The notes below the pieces were generated by a model that was given only the letters and a program-made list of their open reading frames with translations, had not been told where the DNA came from and made no database searches. Shown piece after piece: positions 26,935 through 35,762 of a stretch of DNA of 64,000 bases (positions are counted from its first letter, which is position 1; each line of letters starts with the position of its first letter). Source of the stretch: Sporolactobacillus inulinus (GTDB lineage: Bacteria; Bacillota; Bacilli; Bacillales; Sporolactobacillaceae). The DNA is taken from the NCBI RefSeq assembly GCF_006539285.1, contig NZ_BJMS01000014.1, positions 17,798 through 81,797 of the forward strand, read 5' to 3'. The position numbers and the translations under genes were made by a program.

Positions 26935-26968
26935 CGCTCATGCCCTCTTTTCATTCATTTTTTACTCG

Positions 26969-27985
26969 TTATGAAAATAATTTCAGATAGTATTTAGCTA
27001 ATCTTTCGGTTTTAATGGTAAAATCTCTTCCCATTTCTTTTGCTGTTTCAGTATCCGAATGACTGCCGACCCACCCAAGCAATGCAAGTCTTCTCATCAT
27101 GATAAATGTAGGAATCTCATGTTCTTCTTCTAAGGAAAGATAGCGATGTTTTCTGTACCCAGACAACCACAATTTAACCAATTTGGGGACATAATCCATG
27201 TGCTCAATAAAACTGAGTGAAGCAGCTAAATCGTATAGATACCAGCTAAAACCACAATCATCAAAATCAATGACCTTTAATTTCTCACCTTCTGTTAATA
27301 AATTGACCGTACGTAAATCAGCATGAATAAGCCCAAATCGATCATCATTTACCCCAAAACGTTCCAACCGCTTTTGAATAATATCAGCGACACGCTGAAA
27401 CACATTCATTTTCTGATCATCAATGCCTAAGCCTTCTTGCCATCTCCCCCACTTCGCATCCACGCCCAACGTTGTTTCATAATTCCATACCGGGCGCTTA
27501 AAATCACCTAATCTGATCAAATTTTTGCTATTAATATTATGAAATTCTGCTGCTATCTCACCAATTTGCTCAAAGTATATTGGTAAAGCATTAAGATCAT
27601 CATCGAGTGACTGTCCAGATAGGAAGGTAAATAGGACACAGTAATAGATGGCATCACTTTCATCACTTAACAATTTTTGAACATACTTACCATTGATTCC
27701 TTTAACTACATCCGGAATCTCTATTTTGGATTCCTTTTTGACAATGCTCATCCACGCCAATTCTGCTTCAACTTCACCATTATTATGATAATCCGGTTTC
27801 CCCACACGTAAAATAAAGCGCGTTTTACTGTCCCTCTCTTCAATCAGATACACAACATTTTCAGAGTAATTTAGCGGACGTACAACTGCACGCGGATCTA
27901 TTGCATAATTAGCTAAAGCACGCGATGCAATTTGGTCATATTGATTGAAGATGGCTTGCTGCTGATCTTGTAAGATTTTAGCCAC
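26969..27985 (-). CDS. APH-fold phosphotransferase (small-molecule kinase)
   Basis: A 338-residue kinase of the aminoglycoside phosphotransferase/homoserine-kinase-type family. The catalytic loop GLIHADLRTVNLL (HxDxxxxN) is near residue 222 and the metal-binding VIDFDDCGFSWYLYDLA follows near 241. It starts at GTG with GAGGAGG eight bases upstream. Related kinases phosphorylate homoserine, hydroxylysine or other amino alcohols. The neighbouring class III PLP enzyme recalls the hydroxylysine kinase and phospho-lyase pair of animals and the fused kinase-aminotransferase proteins of some bacteria. An antibiotic-resistance role is unlikely in this context. Confidence 0.85.
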   Translation of the reverse strand: MAKILQDQQQAIFNQYDQIASRALANYAIDPRAVVRPLNYSENVVYLIEERDSKTRFILRVGKPDYHNNGEVEAELAWMSIVKKESKIEIPDVVKGINGKYVQKLLSDESDAIYYCVLFTFLSGQSLDDDLNALPIYFEQIGEIAAEFHNINSKNLIRLGDFKRPVWNYETTLGVDAKWGRWQEGLGIDDQKMNVFQRVADIIQKRLERFGVNDDRFGLIHADLRTVNLLTEGEKLKVIDFDDCGFSWYLYDLAASLSFIEHMDYVPKLVKLWLSGYRKHRYLSLEEEHEIPTFIMMRRLALLGWVGSHSDTETAKEMGRDFTIKTERLAKYYLKLFS

Positions 27986-28021
27986 TAATAAAACCTCCTC
28001 TCAACCAGTTGATGGTACCAT

Positions 28022-29293
28022 TCAGTTAACATGCAACTCTACTTTTTTAGCGGCTTCGCTAATTCCTGTTTCAACTCGTGTTAGTAATTCATCACAAAAC
28101 TTTTTGTCGCACAGTATTCCGGGCTTAAACTGCAATACTCTTGGATCAAGCATTGAATAAATTGCCCATACCCCATGTCTATAAAGCGATTGCATTACAT
28201 ATTTTGCACCTTCCGGATGGTTGAAAACCAATCCCATAACAACGCCCTTTTGTCTGATTTCAGAAAAAAAGTTTGACTGATTGTCTTTAATCGTATCCAG
28301 ACCCTCTCGAAGATATTTGGAAATGAAAGCAACATTTTCACGAACCTTCTCACTATTTGTCATCTCCAGCACTTTCATCCCCACAATACATCCAAGCTCC
28401 GACCCGCCAAATGTTGAAATATGAGCCGATGCATCTTCCAGCATCCATTGCCCCGCCTCTTCATTCACGATCGTCGCAGATACAGGATAAATTCCACCAC
28501 TAAGGCCTTTTGACGTAACAAGAATGTCCGGTTGTACACCATAATGTTCAATCCCCCACATTTTTCCCGTTCGCATGAGTCCCGTTTGTACTTCATCGGC
28601 AACATACAGTGTGCCAAATTTTTCACAGAGTTCTTTCACAGCCGCAAGATAACCATCTTTTGGGATCGGAAATCCATAAGTCGCCGGAATGGTCTCAATA
28701 ACCACTGCAGCAGCGTCACCTCTCGATATCGCCTGTTCCATTGCATCCAAATCATTAAATGGAACATGAACATATTCACCAGGCTCCCCATCGCTTAAAA
28801 AGAGTTTTGAATAGCGTGCGTTCCCAAGCGCAACTGCGAGACCCGAATGTCCGTGGAATCCGTTTTTTATTGAAATTATTTTCTTCCGTTTCGTTACATA
28901 ACGGGCACATTTAATTGCTACATCAATCGCATCGCCCCCGCTGCTCGAAAAAATGGAATATTTCAAGTTAGGCGGTGTCACTTTTGCCAAATCCTCCGCA
29001 AATTGAGCTCGTGCAGCAGATGGAAAATGGTGATTCCCAACATCAAACTCTTTCATCGCGTCAATTAACGTTTGAATTATTTCGGGATTCCGATGTCCAA
29101 GATTATACGTTCCGCCATTTAAATGGACATCCATTAATTGTTTTCCGTCCATGTCATAAAAATAATAGCCCTCACGCTTTCCAATCACTAAATCAATTCC
29201 ATCATCATGCCATTGCTTTGCTTTTCCAGGATTCCACCATTTTGTCCCCTTTTCCAGTGCTTCTTTTTTTGCCAAAGTCTTTAAGTTAAACAT
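28022..29293 (-). CDS. Class III PLP-dependent aminotransferase or phospho-lyase
   Basis: A 423-residue fold-type I PLP enzyme of class III. It has SIFSSSGGDAIDVAIKCAR, the aromatic FHGHSGLAVALG, LYVADEVQTGLMRTGK and the PLP lysine in LVTSKGLSGGIYPVSA. It could be a transaminase, or, given the adjacent kinase, a phospho-lyase of the ethanolamine-phosphate/phosphohydroxylysine kind. It is the first gene of the operon behind a good promoter, with AAGGAGGG before the ATG. The DeoR-type gene is divergent and probably controls it. Confidence 0.87.
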   Translation of the reverse strand: MFNLKTLAKKEALEKGTKWWNPGKAKQWHDDGIDLVIGKREGYYFYDMDGKQLMDVHLNGGTYNLGHRNPEIIQTLIDAMKEFDVGNHHFPSAARAQFAEDLAKVTPPNLKYSIFSSSGGDAIDVAIKCARYVTKRKKIISIKNGFHGHSGLAVALGNARYSKLFLSDGEPGEYVHVPFNDLDAMEQAISRGDAAAVVIETIPATYGFPIPKDGYLAAVKELCEKFGTLYVADEVQTGLMRTGKMWGIEHYGVQPDILVTSKGLSGGIYPVSATIVNEEAGQWMLEDASAHISTFGGSELGCIVGMKVLEMTNSEKVRENVAFISKYLREGLDTIKDNQSNFFSEIRQKGVVMGLVFNHPEGAKYVMQSLYRHGVWAIYSMLDPRVLQFKPGILCDKKFCDELLTRVETGISEAAKKVELHVN

Positions 29294-29359
29294 AAGAATC
29301 CCTCCTTAACTCATTTGCTTGTAATCCTCAGAAAATATTGTCAATTGATCGTTAGTGAC

Positions 29360-29388
29360 ATATTAGTGTTTTGTTGTGGATTAATCAA
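29360..29388 (-). promoter_or_regulatory. Promoter of the class III PLP enzyme/kinase/permease/SDR operon
   Basis: On the minus strand TTGATT and TAATAT are separated by exactly 17 bases, about 70 bases before the ATG at 29293. The surrounding 290-base divergent region is very AT-rich and holds no gene; it should also contain the DeoR-gene promoter. Confidence 0.65.
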
Positions 29389-29594
29389 TCATTTTGTTAG
29401 ATTTTTTAACATATTTTTTAATTTTATTGATTATTTTGTGTGGTTTTATGTTGTTATATAAATTAAAAAATCCATTAAGAACATAAATATATCTAGTTTA
29501 ATTGGTCTAATCATGGTAAAATTCAAACAACCATTAATGTGGATTGGTGACTATTCATCAATCACTCTTATAAAATGAAGTGGAGTGTGCAAAA

Positions 29595-30365
29595 GTGTCC
29601 TTAGCATTTGAACAACGGAAGAAAAAAATATTAGATCAATTATTAAAAGAAAAAACGATTCAGGTACCTGATCTAGCACAATCATTAAATGTATCTTCTG
29701 AAACCGTTCGAAGAGATCTTGATAGACTGGAAAAGGAAGGAAAGTTAAAAAAGGTTTATGGCGGGGCAGTTTTGCCAGGATCCAATTTATGGGAACCCCC
29801 ATTCACACAAAAAAGTCTTATCAATGCGGAAGAAAAGAAAGCAATTGGCAGACGCGCAGCGGAACTTGTGGAGGATGAGGATATCATCATGATCGGAAAC
29901 GGGACCACAACCGTCGAAATGATTGATTTTCTATCTGATAAGCAAAACGTTACACTCATCACGTACTCAACGCCCGTTCTTTTAAAGGCAATGAAATCCT
30001 TCAACGGACCGATTATTTTTATCGGTGGAGAAGTTGACAAATCCCAAAAATCGACTCATGGACTCCTCGCTGAACTATCTTTAAAACAACTCAGAGCAGA
30101 TAAAGCATTTATACCTGCTGGGGGTATATCAATTGCAGAGGGTATTAATGACTATGACTTGAATGAAGCAAAAATGTCCGGACTGCTCATTGAACGATCT
30201 AATGAGTCCATTGTAGTTGCTGATCACTCAAAACTTGAAGTAGCAACCTTTGCTCATATCTGTTCATTGCAAGACATATCAACCCTTATTACAACAAATC
30301 CGTGCCCTGAAGATTTAAAGAAACACATTGAAGACAGTGGGGTTCAATTACTTTTTGCTGAGTAG
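29595..30365 (+). CDS. DeoR/GlpR family transcriptional regulator
   Basis: A 256-residue DeoR-type repressor. The N-terminal winged helix (QRKKKILDQLLKEKTIQVPD, LAQSLNVSSETVRRDLDRLE) is classical, followed by the linker KVYGGAVLP and a sugar-phosphate-isomerase-like DeoRC domain (IGNGTTTVEMIDFL, ADHSKLEVATFAHI). The GTG at 29595 follows GGAG by 9 bases. It is divergent from the kinase operon. DeoR proteins usually bind phosphorylated effectors, which would suit a pathway with a kinase step. Confidence 0.88.
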   Translation: MSLAFEQRKKKILDQLLKEKTIQVPDLAQSLNVSSETVRRDLDRLEKEGKLKKVYGGAVLPGSNLWEPPFTQKSLINAEEKKAIGRRAAELVEDEDIIMIGNGTTTVEMIDFLSDKQNVTLITYSTPVLLKAMKSFNGPIIFIGGEVDKSQKSTHGLLAELSLKQLRADKAFIPAGGISIAEGINDYDLNEAKMSGLLIERSNESIVVADHSKLEVATFAHICSLQDISTLITTNPCPEDLKKHIEDSGVQLLFAE

Positions 30366-30424
30366 AATACCATTTAAGAAGCAGCACGTTCATTTTATAT
30401 TTGTACAACTTCAGAAAATAAATT

Positions 30425-30466
30425 AACCCCAGAAGTTAAGTCAATCATTAACTTCTAGGGTTTTCT
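30425..30466 (+). terminator. Terminator between the DeoR gene and luxS, probably bidirectional
   Basis: Stem AACCCCAGAAGTTAA/TTAACTTCTAGGGTT with an 8-base loop and one mismatch, followed by TTTTCT on the plus strand. The minus strand has a weaker T tract. It lies between convergent genes. Confidence 0.8.
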
Positions 30467-30515
30467 CATTCAGTCTATATACTTTTTATACGTTAAACGT
30501 CTTAACTTAATCGTT

Positions 30516-31001
30516 TTACAACGACTCTGTGACGACTTTGCGTTCAAATGGGTCGGAGCTGATTCCGGCTTCAACGATCTTTTTCGCCCATTCTTTCGCT
30601 GAAAAGAGCGAGTGATCGCGATAGTTGCCGCAACTCTCAATGGTTGTACCTTGAACATCGTCCCATGTTGCCGGCCCGGCGATAAATTCAAGCGATCCTT
30701 TTAATGCTTTGGCGACATCAACCGGATCATGTTCGCCCCAAAGAATCAGGTGAAACCCTGTGCGGCAGCCAAACGGTGAGCAGTCAATGACGCCTTCAAG
30801 CCGATCGCGCAGAAGGCTTGCCAGCATGTGTTCAATCGTGTGCAGTCCTGCAGTTGGAATGGCATTTTCATTCGGCTGTACAAAGCGCAGGTCATAATTC
30901 TGGATGACATCGCCTTTCGGTCCTTTTTGTGTGGCAATTAAGCGCACATAAGGCGCGAGAACCTTCGTATGGTCAAGGGTGAAACTTTCAACTTTTGCCA
31001 T
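30516..31001 (-). CDS. luxS: S-ribosylhomocysteine lyase LuxS
   Basis: A 161-residue LuxS of normal length, with the zinc site HTIEH at residues 54-58 and the later [10 protein letters not shown], plus the catalytic FGCRTGFHL cysteine. It converts S-ribosylhomocysteine into homocysteine and the AI-2 precursor DPD. It lies 40 bases after metQ with its own GGAG site. It is therefore probably co-transcribed with the methionine importer and under the S-box riboswitch. Confidence 0.95.
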   Translation of the reverse strand: MAKVESFTLDHTKVLAPYVRLIATQKGPKGDVIQNYDLRFVQPNENAIPTAGLHTIEHMLASLLRDRLEGVIDCSPFGCRTGFHLILWGEHDPVDVAKALKGSLEFIAGPATWDDVQGTTIESCGNYRDHSLFSAKEWAKKIVEAGISSDPFERKVVTESL

Positions 31002-31040
31002 GATGAAACACTCCTTTTCGCTTCATTTATATTTATCGTA

Positions 31041-31880
31041 TCATTTAAACGCGGGTACATATACACCGTTATATGTTTTTTTGATAGTGTTTGCAACCGA
31101 TTGCGTCTGATATGCTTTAACTACCTTTTTATAAACGCCGTTGTTATTGTCTGCCGTTCTTGCAACAATGACATTGATCCATGGCTTGTTGTTTGTGTCA
31201 CTAAGATCCGGTTTGATGCTGTATATGGAATCCTTAACCGGATCCATTTTATTATCAAGAATGAAGTTGCTGTTGGTAATCCCTGCTGCAAAGTCAGGCA
31301 GCAGGCTTGGAATCTTAGCTGGATCAACCTCAACAATCTTGACTTGCTTTTTATTCTCAATAATGTCTTTTACAGCCGGTGAATAACCTTTACTTGGATC
31401 GAGTTTGATCAGCCCGGCACTTTCCAAAACTTTCAAAGCTCGTCCGGCATTGGTCACGTTGTTTGGAATAGCGATTTTGTCACCTTTTTTAATCTGATTC
31501 AAGCTTTTCAGCTTATCCGAGTAGACATTCAAAGGAACGATATATGAATCGCCAATCACTGTGAATTTATAGCCCTTTTGCTTTTCTTCCTGATGCAGAA
31601 ACGCATAGTGCTGAAATGCAGTCAGATCTAATTCTTTATTGTCCAACGACTGATTGGCAATAATCCCATCACTAAATTTGACCAATTTCACTTGAATATG
31701 CTGACTCTTCAAGTTCTTATTGACCTGTTTCCAAATCGGATCATCGCTGTTTCCGACCACCCCTACTTTAACTTCCTTCACATCTCCTGAACCACTTGAT
31801 GACCCGCAGGCACCAAGCATGAGTACAAAAATAAGTGCCAGTAAAACACCGCTAATCTTTTTAAATTGATGATTCATCAC
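31041..31880 (-). CDS. metQ: Methionine-binding lipoprotein MetQ
   Basis: A 279-residue NlpA/MetQ-family binding protein. The N-terminus is a lipoprotein signal with lipobox LMLGACGSS. The mature part shows VGVVGNSDDPIWKQV, DLTAFQHYAFLHQ and PNNVTNAGRALKVLE. It captures D/L-methionine at the cell surface for MetI/MetN. It is the third gene after the S-box riboswitch, 9 bases after metI. Confidence 0.93.
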   Translation of the reverse strand: MMNHQFKKISGVLLALIFVLMLGACGSSSGSGDVKEVKVGVVGNSDDPIWKQVNKNLKSQHIQVKLVKFSDGIIANQSLDNKELDLTAFQHYAFLHQEEKQKGYKFTVIGDSYIVPLNVYSDKLKSLNQIKKGDKIAIPNNVTNAGRALKVLESAGLIKLDPSKGYSPAVKDIIENKKQVKIVEVDPAKIPSLLPDFAAGITNSNFILDNKMDPVKDSIYSIKPDLSDTNNKPWINVIVARTADNNNGVYKKVVKAYQTQSVANTIKKTYNGVYVPAFK

Positions 31881-31889
31881 GTCTGCCTC

Positions 31890-32570
31890 CTAATGTGTGT
31901 GTTTATTTGCAAGAAATGTCCCAAGAACTTGAACAATGCTGACGAAAATCAGCAGGACAATAATTGAAAGATACGTTGCGTCAAGCTGATTCATTTGGTA
32001 GCCGTAACGAATCGCAAAATCGCCAATACCACCTCCACCGACTACTCCGACAATCGCTGTTAAACCAATAAGACTAATCATCGTAATGGTCGAAACGCGC
32101 ACGATCGAAGCGATGCCCTCTTTAAGATAAATTGAAAAAATGATTTGAACCGGTGATAAACCCATTGCTGTCCCTGATTCAACAAGTCCCTCGTCTACTT
32201 CACTGAGTGCCGACTCAATCTGCCTAGAAAAAAACGGCGTAATGCCGACAACGAGTGGGAAAAGCGTCCCTTGAACACCAACCGCCGTTCCAGAGATTAA
32301 ACGAGTAATTGGGATGAGTGCTGCAATTAAGATGATGAACGGAATTGAACGAAATAAATTGATTACTTTATCAAAAAGGTTAAAGACAATCGGCCGCTCC
32401 AAGAGTCCATTCTTTTTTGTAACAACTAGTACAATACCGATAATCAGACTTAAGACAAACGAGATCAAACCGGATATGAACACCATCTGCAGCGTCTGAA
32501 TAATCGAAAGATAAAATTCGTCAAGAACCTCAGAAACATTAGGCAGCAAAATACGCACGAGATTATCCAT
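31890..32570 (-). CDS. metI: Methionine ABC transporter permease MetI
   Basis: A 226-residue membrane protein with five hydrophobic segments and the permease EAA-like loop (ESGTAMGLSPVQIIFSIYL). It has RSIPFIILIAALIP and GGGGIGDFAIRYGY, typical of MetI. Its ATG overlaps the metN end by 8 bases. It forms the membrane channel of the methionine importer. Confidence 0.92.
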   Translation of the reverse strand: MDNLVRILLPNVSEVLDEFYLSIIQTLQMVFISGLISFVLSLIIGIVLVVTKKNGLLERPIVFNLFDKVINLFRSIPFIILIAALIPITRLISGTAVGVQGTLFPLVVGITPFFSRQIESALSEVDEGLVESGTAMGLSPVQIIFSIYLKEGIASIVRVSTITMISLIGLTAIVGVVGGGGIGDFAIRYGYQMNQLDATYLSIIVLLIFVSIVQVLGTFLANKHTH

Positions 32571-33609
32571 GATTCAACACCTCAATGGCCACATGTTTTT
32601 GTTTAAGATAATCAATGGCTTGATTGATCCGTGATTTCTCTCCACTTAAAATGACCACTAGACCCCCAAGCGGATGATCACTTAAGATCTGGATATCGCC
32701 GAAAACAATGTTGGCATCAACTTGGTACGCCCGAGAAATATAAGAAATCAGCGGTTCAGAAACACTATTTGTGACGTAGCTCATCTTAATCAACAACTGC
32801 CCCGGCTGAAGCCTGATCATTGGTGCATCCGAATCCATCAGCTGTGTAACATTACCCAGACTAGAAGTGGTTTCAATAAATGAGCGTGTCAACTCCTTCT
32901 TTGGGCTTGAGAATACTGTATAAACATCACCTTCCTCGATGATGTCTCCTTTATCAAGCACAGCTATTTTTTGGCAGATCTCCCGGACAACCGACATTTC
33001 ATGCGTAATCACAACAATCGTTAATCCCAGCTCCCGGTTTAACTTTTTCAGCAAATAAAGAATTGATCTGGTCGTTTTCGGATCAAGCGCGCTTGTCGCT
33101 TCATCACAAAGAAGAATCTTCGGACGATTGACCAGCGCTCGAGCAATCGCAACCCGTTGTTTCTGCCCTCCGGACAGCTGCGCCGGATAGTCGTTCTCTT
33201 TATCCGGTAACGCAACGAGTTCGAGCAATTCGTGAACACGTCGTTTGATTTCCGGTTTCGATAAACCACTGTGCTTTAGCGGCAAAGCAATATTTCCAAA
33301 AACGGTTCGGGAAGGCATGAGATTGAATTGTTGAAAGATCATACCGATTTTGCGACGAATCGCTCTTAATTCCCTCGCGTTCAGACTGACAATATCTCGG
33401 CCTTCGAAGAATACATGACCGCTTGTCGGTTTTTCAATGCCGTTAAAGCATCGGACAAGCGTCGATTTTCCGGCACCACTGTAACCGATAATTCCAAAAA
33501 TATCGCCTTCATTGATTGACAGATTGACATTTTTCAGAACGGTATTGGACTGTTTCCCGTCTGTGAAGACTTTAGCCATTCTCTCGGTGCGAATCACTTC
33601 TTTTGCCAT
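32563..33609 (-). CDS. metN: Methionine ABC transporter ATP-binding protein MetN
   Basis: A 348-residue ATPase: Walker A GYSGAGKST, signature LSGGQKQRVAIARAL, Walker B ILLCDEATSALDP, switch ITHEMSVVREI, and the C-terminal NIL ligand-binding domain (about residues 270-345) through which methionine inhibits transport. GGAGG lies before the ATG. It is the first gene after the S-box leader. Confidence 0.93.
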   Translation of the reverse strand: MAKEVIRTERMAKVFTDGKQSNTVLKNVNLSINEGDIFGIIGYSGAGKSTLVRCFNGIEKPTSGHVFFEGRDIVSLNARELRAIRRKIGMIFQQFNLMPSRTVFGNIALPLKHSGLSKPEIKRRVHELLELVALPDKENDYPAQLSGGQKQRVAIARALVNRPKILLCDEATSALDPKTTRSILYLLKKLNRELGLTIVVITHEMSVVREICQKIAVLDKGDIIEEGDVYTVFSSPKKELTRSFIETTSSLGNVTQLMDSDAPMIRLQPGQLLIKMSYVTNSVSEPLISYISRAYQVDANIVFGDIQILSDHPLGGLVVILSGEKSRINQAIDYLKQKHVAIEVLNHG

Positions 33610-33632
33610 TGCTTCCGCCTCCTTTCATAACT

Positions 33633-33669
33633 CAAAAAAAAACAAGTTTTCTTAAGAAGAAGACTTGTT
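33633..33669 (-). terminator. Terminator of the S-box leader
   Basis: On the minus strand AACAAGT-TTCTT pairs with AAGAA-ACTTGTT and is followed by about nine T, ending some 25 bases before the metN start. This is the expected expression-platform terminator that forms when SAM is bound. Confidence 0.85.
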
Positions 33670-33675
33670 CCTGCC

Positions 33676-33787
33676 TCTTCTCATCTTTGAACACAAGGTG
33701 CATGCTCCTGGAATTGACACCATGCAATCGTTCGCTGGTTGTCGGGGTTCATCGGGCCAGTCCCTCCGCCTCTCTGGATAAGAAAAA
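33676..33787 (-). promoter_or_regulatory. SAM riboswitch (S-box) upstream of metNIQ-luxS
   Basis: The minus strand carries the S-box core in order: TTCTTATC at the 5' side of P1, AGAGAGG, GGAGGGACTGGCCC, GATGAA and CCCCGACAACC, with P1 closed by GATGAGAA at 33678-33685. High SAM should favour the terminator just downstream and shut off metNIQ and luxS. The aptamer begins only 20 bases after the stop of the dehydrogenase gene upstream, with no terminator between. Confidence 0.93.
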
Positions 33788-33807
33788 TCATTTATTTAGT
33801 TATCTCC

Positions 33808-34920
33808 TCATTCATTCTGAGAAGTCTCTGCAGTTAACGCTTCTAATCGAATGATTGCCTCATAAACGGAGTCAGCCGTTACTGTAAACGGCAGTAGGTG
33901 TATCGTTTTATCCTTTGTTACCGCTTGTTCCGCCAGTCTGCAAATGTCCTGTTTCGATCGCCGGCCAAGGCGCAAGGCGTGCAAATTGGCCGGCAGCTCG
34001 AGTGCAGAGTAAAAAGGAATCAGTCGCCGAATCTCCTCCCACTTTCTTTCAAGCGCTAACTGCACCATGATCCCGTAGGCGACTTTTGCTCCATGTAGCA
34101 GATGCACGGTCTCCGGAAACACCGTCAGGGCATCGTGTACCGAATGAGCTGCAGTCGCCCGTCCATATTGATCAGCCAGACCGCCGACAAGGCCGCCGGC
34201 CATAATATTTGTTTCCATAACAAGCTGCCATGCATCCGACAGGATTCCCTTTTTCATGTCTCGAACCGCTTGAACTCCATGCTTTAATGGAACATCGCGA
34301 CACATCGTCGCAGACGCTCGTGCATACTTAATCGATAGATGATTCTGTTCCACTTGCCTCAATAGGCTCTCGGATTCATACCATTTTGCCAGTGTATCGG
34401 CAATACCGGCGACAAAATAGTCGTAAGGCGAATCGAGAATCACTCGCGGTTCGAGCAGCACAAGATTGGATTGATTCGGAAAAATCCGATGACCCACACA
34501 GCGTCCGTCTTCTTTATAAAAGACACTGAGCGCTGACCATGCGGCACAATTACTTGCCATTGTCGGCATCAATACAAACGGGACGCCACCTGTCTGAAAT
34601 GCAGCAGCTTTTGCCGTATCAAGCACCTTGCCCCCACCAAGACCGATGATCACATCAACGTGCTTTTCTTTGGCATCTTGGGCAACACGATCAACTTCTT
34701 GATACGAACATTCGCCGGAAAAGGTCCGGTCAACCACGTCGATATCAAGTTCGTTCACTCGAGGCAGATAACGCAAAGCTTTCTTCAACGACTTGGTGCC
34801 ATGTAGAAAAAGCACGCGTGTTGCGGAACAAGACTTGAGAAAATCAATTAAATATCCGTAAGCCCCTTGTTCGGAGACATATTGCTGCGGTCCGATGCGC
34901 GTCATCACATGATATGCCAT
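33808..34920 (-). CDS. Iron-containing alcohol dehydrogenase family protein, HcxA/YbdH-like
   Basis: A 370-residue member of the glycerol dehydrogenase-like family. It has the NAD motif GLGGGKVLDTAKAAAF, MPTMASNCAAWSALSVFY, and metal-binding contexts GIADTLAKWYES, THE-like AAHSVHDAL and HLLHGAKVAYG. E. coli YbdH (HcxA) reduces 2-oxo acids and is encoded next to the methionine aminotransferase YbdL. Here an MtnE/YbdL-like aminotransferase lies two genes upstream, so reduction of 4-methylthio-2-oxobutyrate is a reasonable guess. Glycerol dehydrogenase is less likely. Confidence 0.8.
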   Translation of the reverse strand: MAYHVMTRIGPQQYVSEQGAYGYLIDFLKSCSATRVLFLHGTKSLKKALRYLPRVNELDIDVVDRTFSGECSYQEVDRVAQDAKEKHVDVIIGLGGGKVLDTAKAAAFQTGGVPFVLMPTMASNCAAWSALSVFYKEDGRCVGHRIFPNQSNLVLLEPRVILDSPYDYFVAGIADTLAKWYESESLLRQVEQNHLSIKYARASATMCRDVPLKHGVQAVRDMKKGILSDAWQLVMETNIMAGGLVGGLADQYGRATAAHSVHDALTVFPETVHLLHGAKVAYGIMVQLALERKWEEIRRLIPFYSALELPANLHALRLGRRSKQDICRLAEQAVTKDKTIHLLPFTVTADSVYEAIIRLEALTAETSQNE

Positions 34921-34960
34921 TACCGCTCAGCTCCTTTTCAACAAAACAATCCGTTTGCGC

Positions 34961-35731
34961 TTAATTCATCGTCATACCGCCGGTAACATTAATCGCTTGC
35001 CCGGTCATATAGGAAGAAAGCTCGCTGGCAAGAAACAGCGCAACGCGAGCAACATCGACCGGTTTTGCGGTACGTCCAAGCGGAACCTGAGAACAATCTT
35101 CCTCATAGATCTGTTCCGGAGTCAATTCTCTCAGCTTCGCACCATCAATTCGCTCGCGGTGCTTCATACTGGTCTCGACAATTCCAGGACAAATCGCATT
35201 GACCAAGATTTGTTTTGGTGCAAGTTCGACCGCCATGACTTTTGTAAACCCAAGCACGGCATGTTTTGACGAACAATAGTTTCCCATACAGCGGTACCCA
35301 TTTTTCCCCGCCTGCGATGCAATATTGATGATCCTTCCTTCAATTCCCAATTCAAGCATGCGACGCGCGATTGCTTGAGATACAAGAAAGGTTCCTTTCG
35401 CGTTGACATCCATAACCCGATCCCAATCCTCTTCGCGAATAGCCACCGCATAATCCATCGTTGATATGCCTGCACTGTTCACGAGAATGCTGATTGGACC
35501 GAGTAAGCGCTCTGCTTCCTGCACCGCTTCGTCGACTTCTGATTTGTTTGTCACATCCAGCTTCAGATGAACAAGCCGTTCGGACTGCCGTTCTGCTTTT
35601 TCTTTATAAGCAACATCAGCAACAGCAACACGTGCTCCTGCTTCTAGAAATAATTTCGTAATGCCTTGGCCGATTCCAGAATTTCCCCCTGTAATCAACA
35701 CATTTCTGTCTGATAAATCAATAGCGATCAT
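34961..35731 (-). CDS. Short-chain dehydrogenase/reductase
   Basis: A 256-residue classical SDR with TGGNSGIGQGIT, NSAGISTMDYA, INIASQAGKNGY and the catalytic YCSSKHA, ending in MTGQAINVTGGMTMN. Start choice is uncertain: the ATG at 35731 or a TTG 18 bases upstream, neither with an ideal site. It lies between the aminotransferase and the YbdH-like dehydrogenase, apparently in one operon. The substrate is unknown; sorbitol or hydroxyacid dehydrogenases are related. Confidence 0.83.
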   Translation of the reverse strand: MIAIDLSDRNVLITGGNSGIGQGITKLFLEAGARVAVADVAYKEKAERQSERLVHLKLDVTNKSEVDEAVQEAERLLGPISILVNSAGISTMDYAVAIREEDWDRVMDVNAKGTFLVSQAIARRMLELGIEGRIINIASQAGKNGYRCMGNYCSSKHAVLGFTKVMAVELAPKQILVNAICPGIVETSMKHRERIDGAKLRELTPEQIYEEDCSQVPLGRTAKPVDVARVALFLASELSSYMTGQAINVTGGMTMN

Positions 35732-35762
35732 TTCTGATTTCAGCCCCAATTCCTAGCAAAAT

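Noticed and set aside
26969..27985. Aminoglycoside resistance gene
   Set aside because: Only the fold is shared; context with permease, PLP enzyme and SDR points to metabolism.
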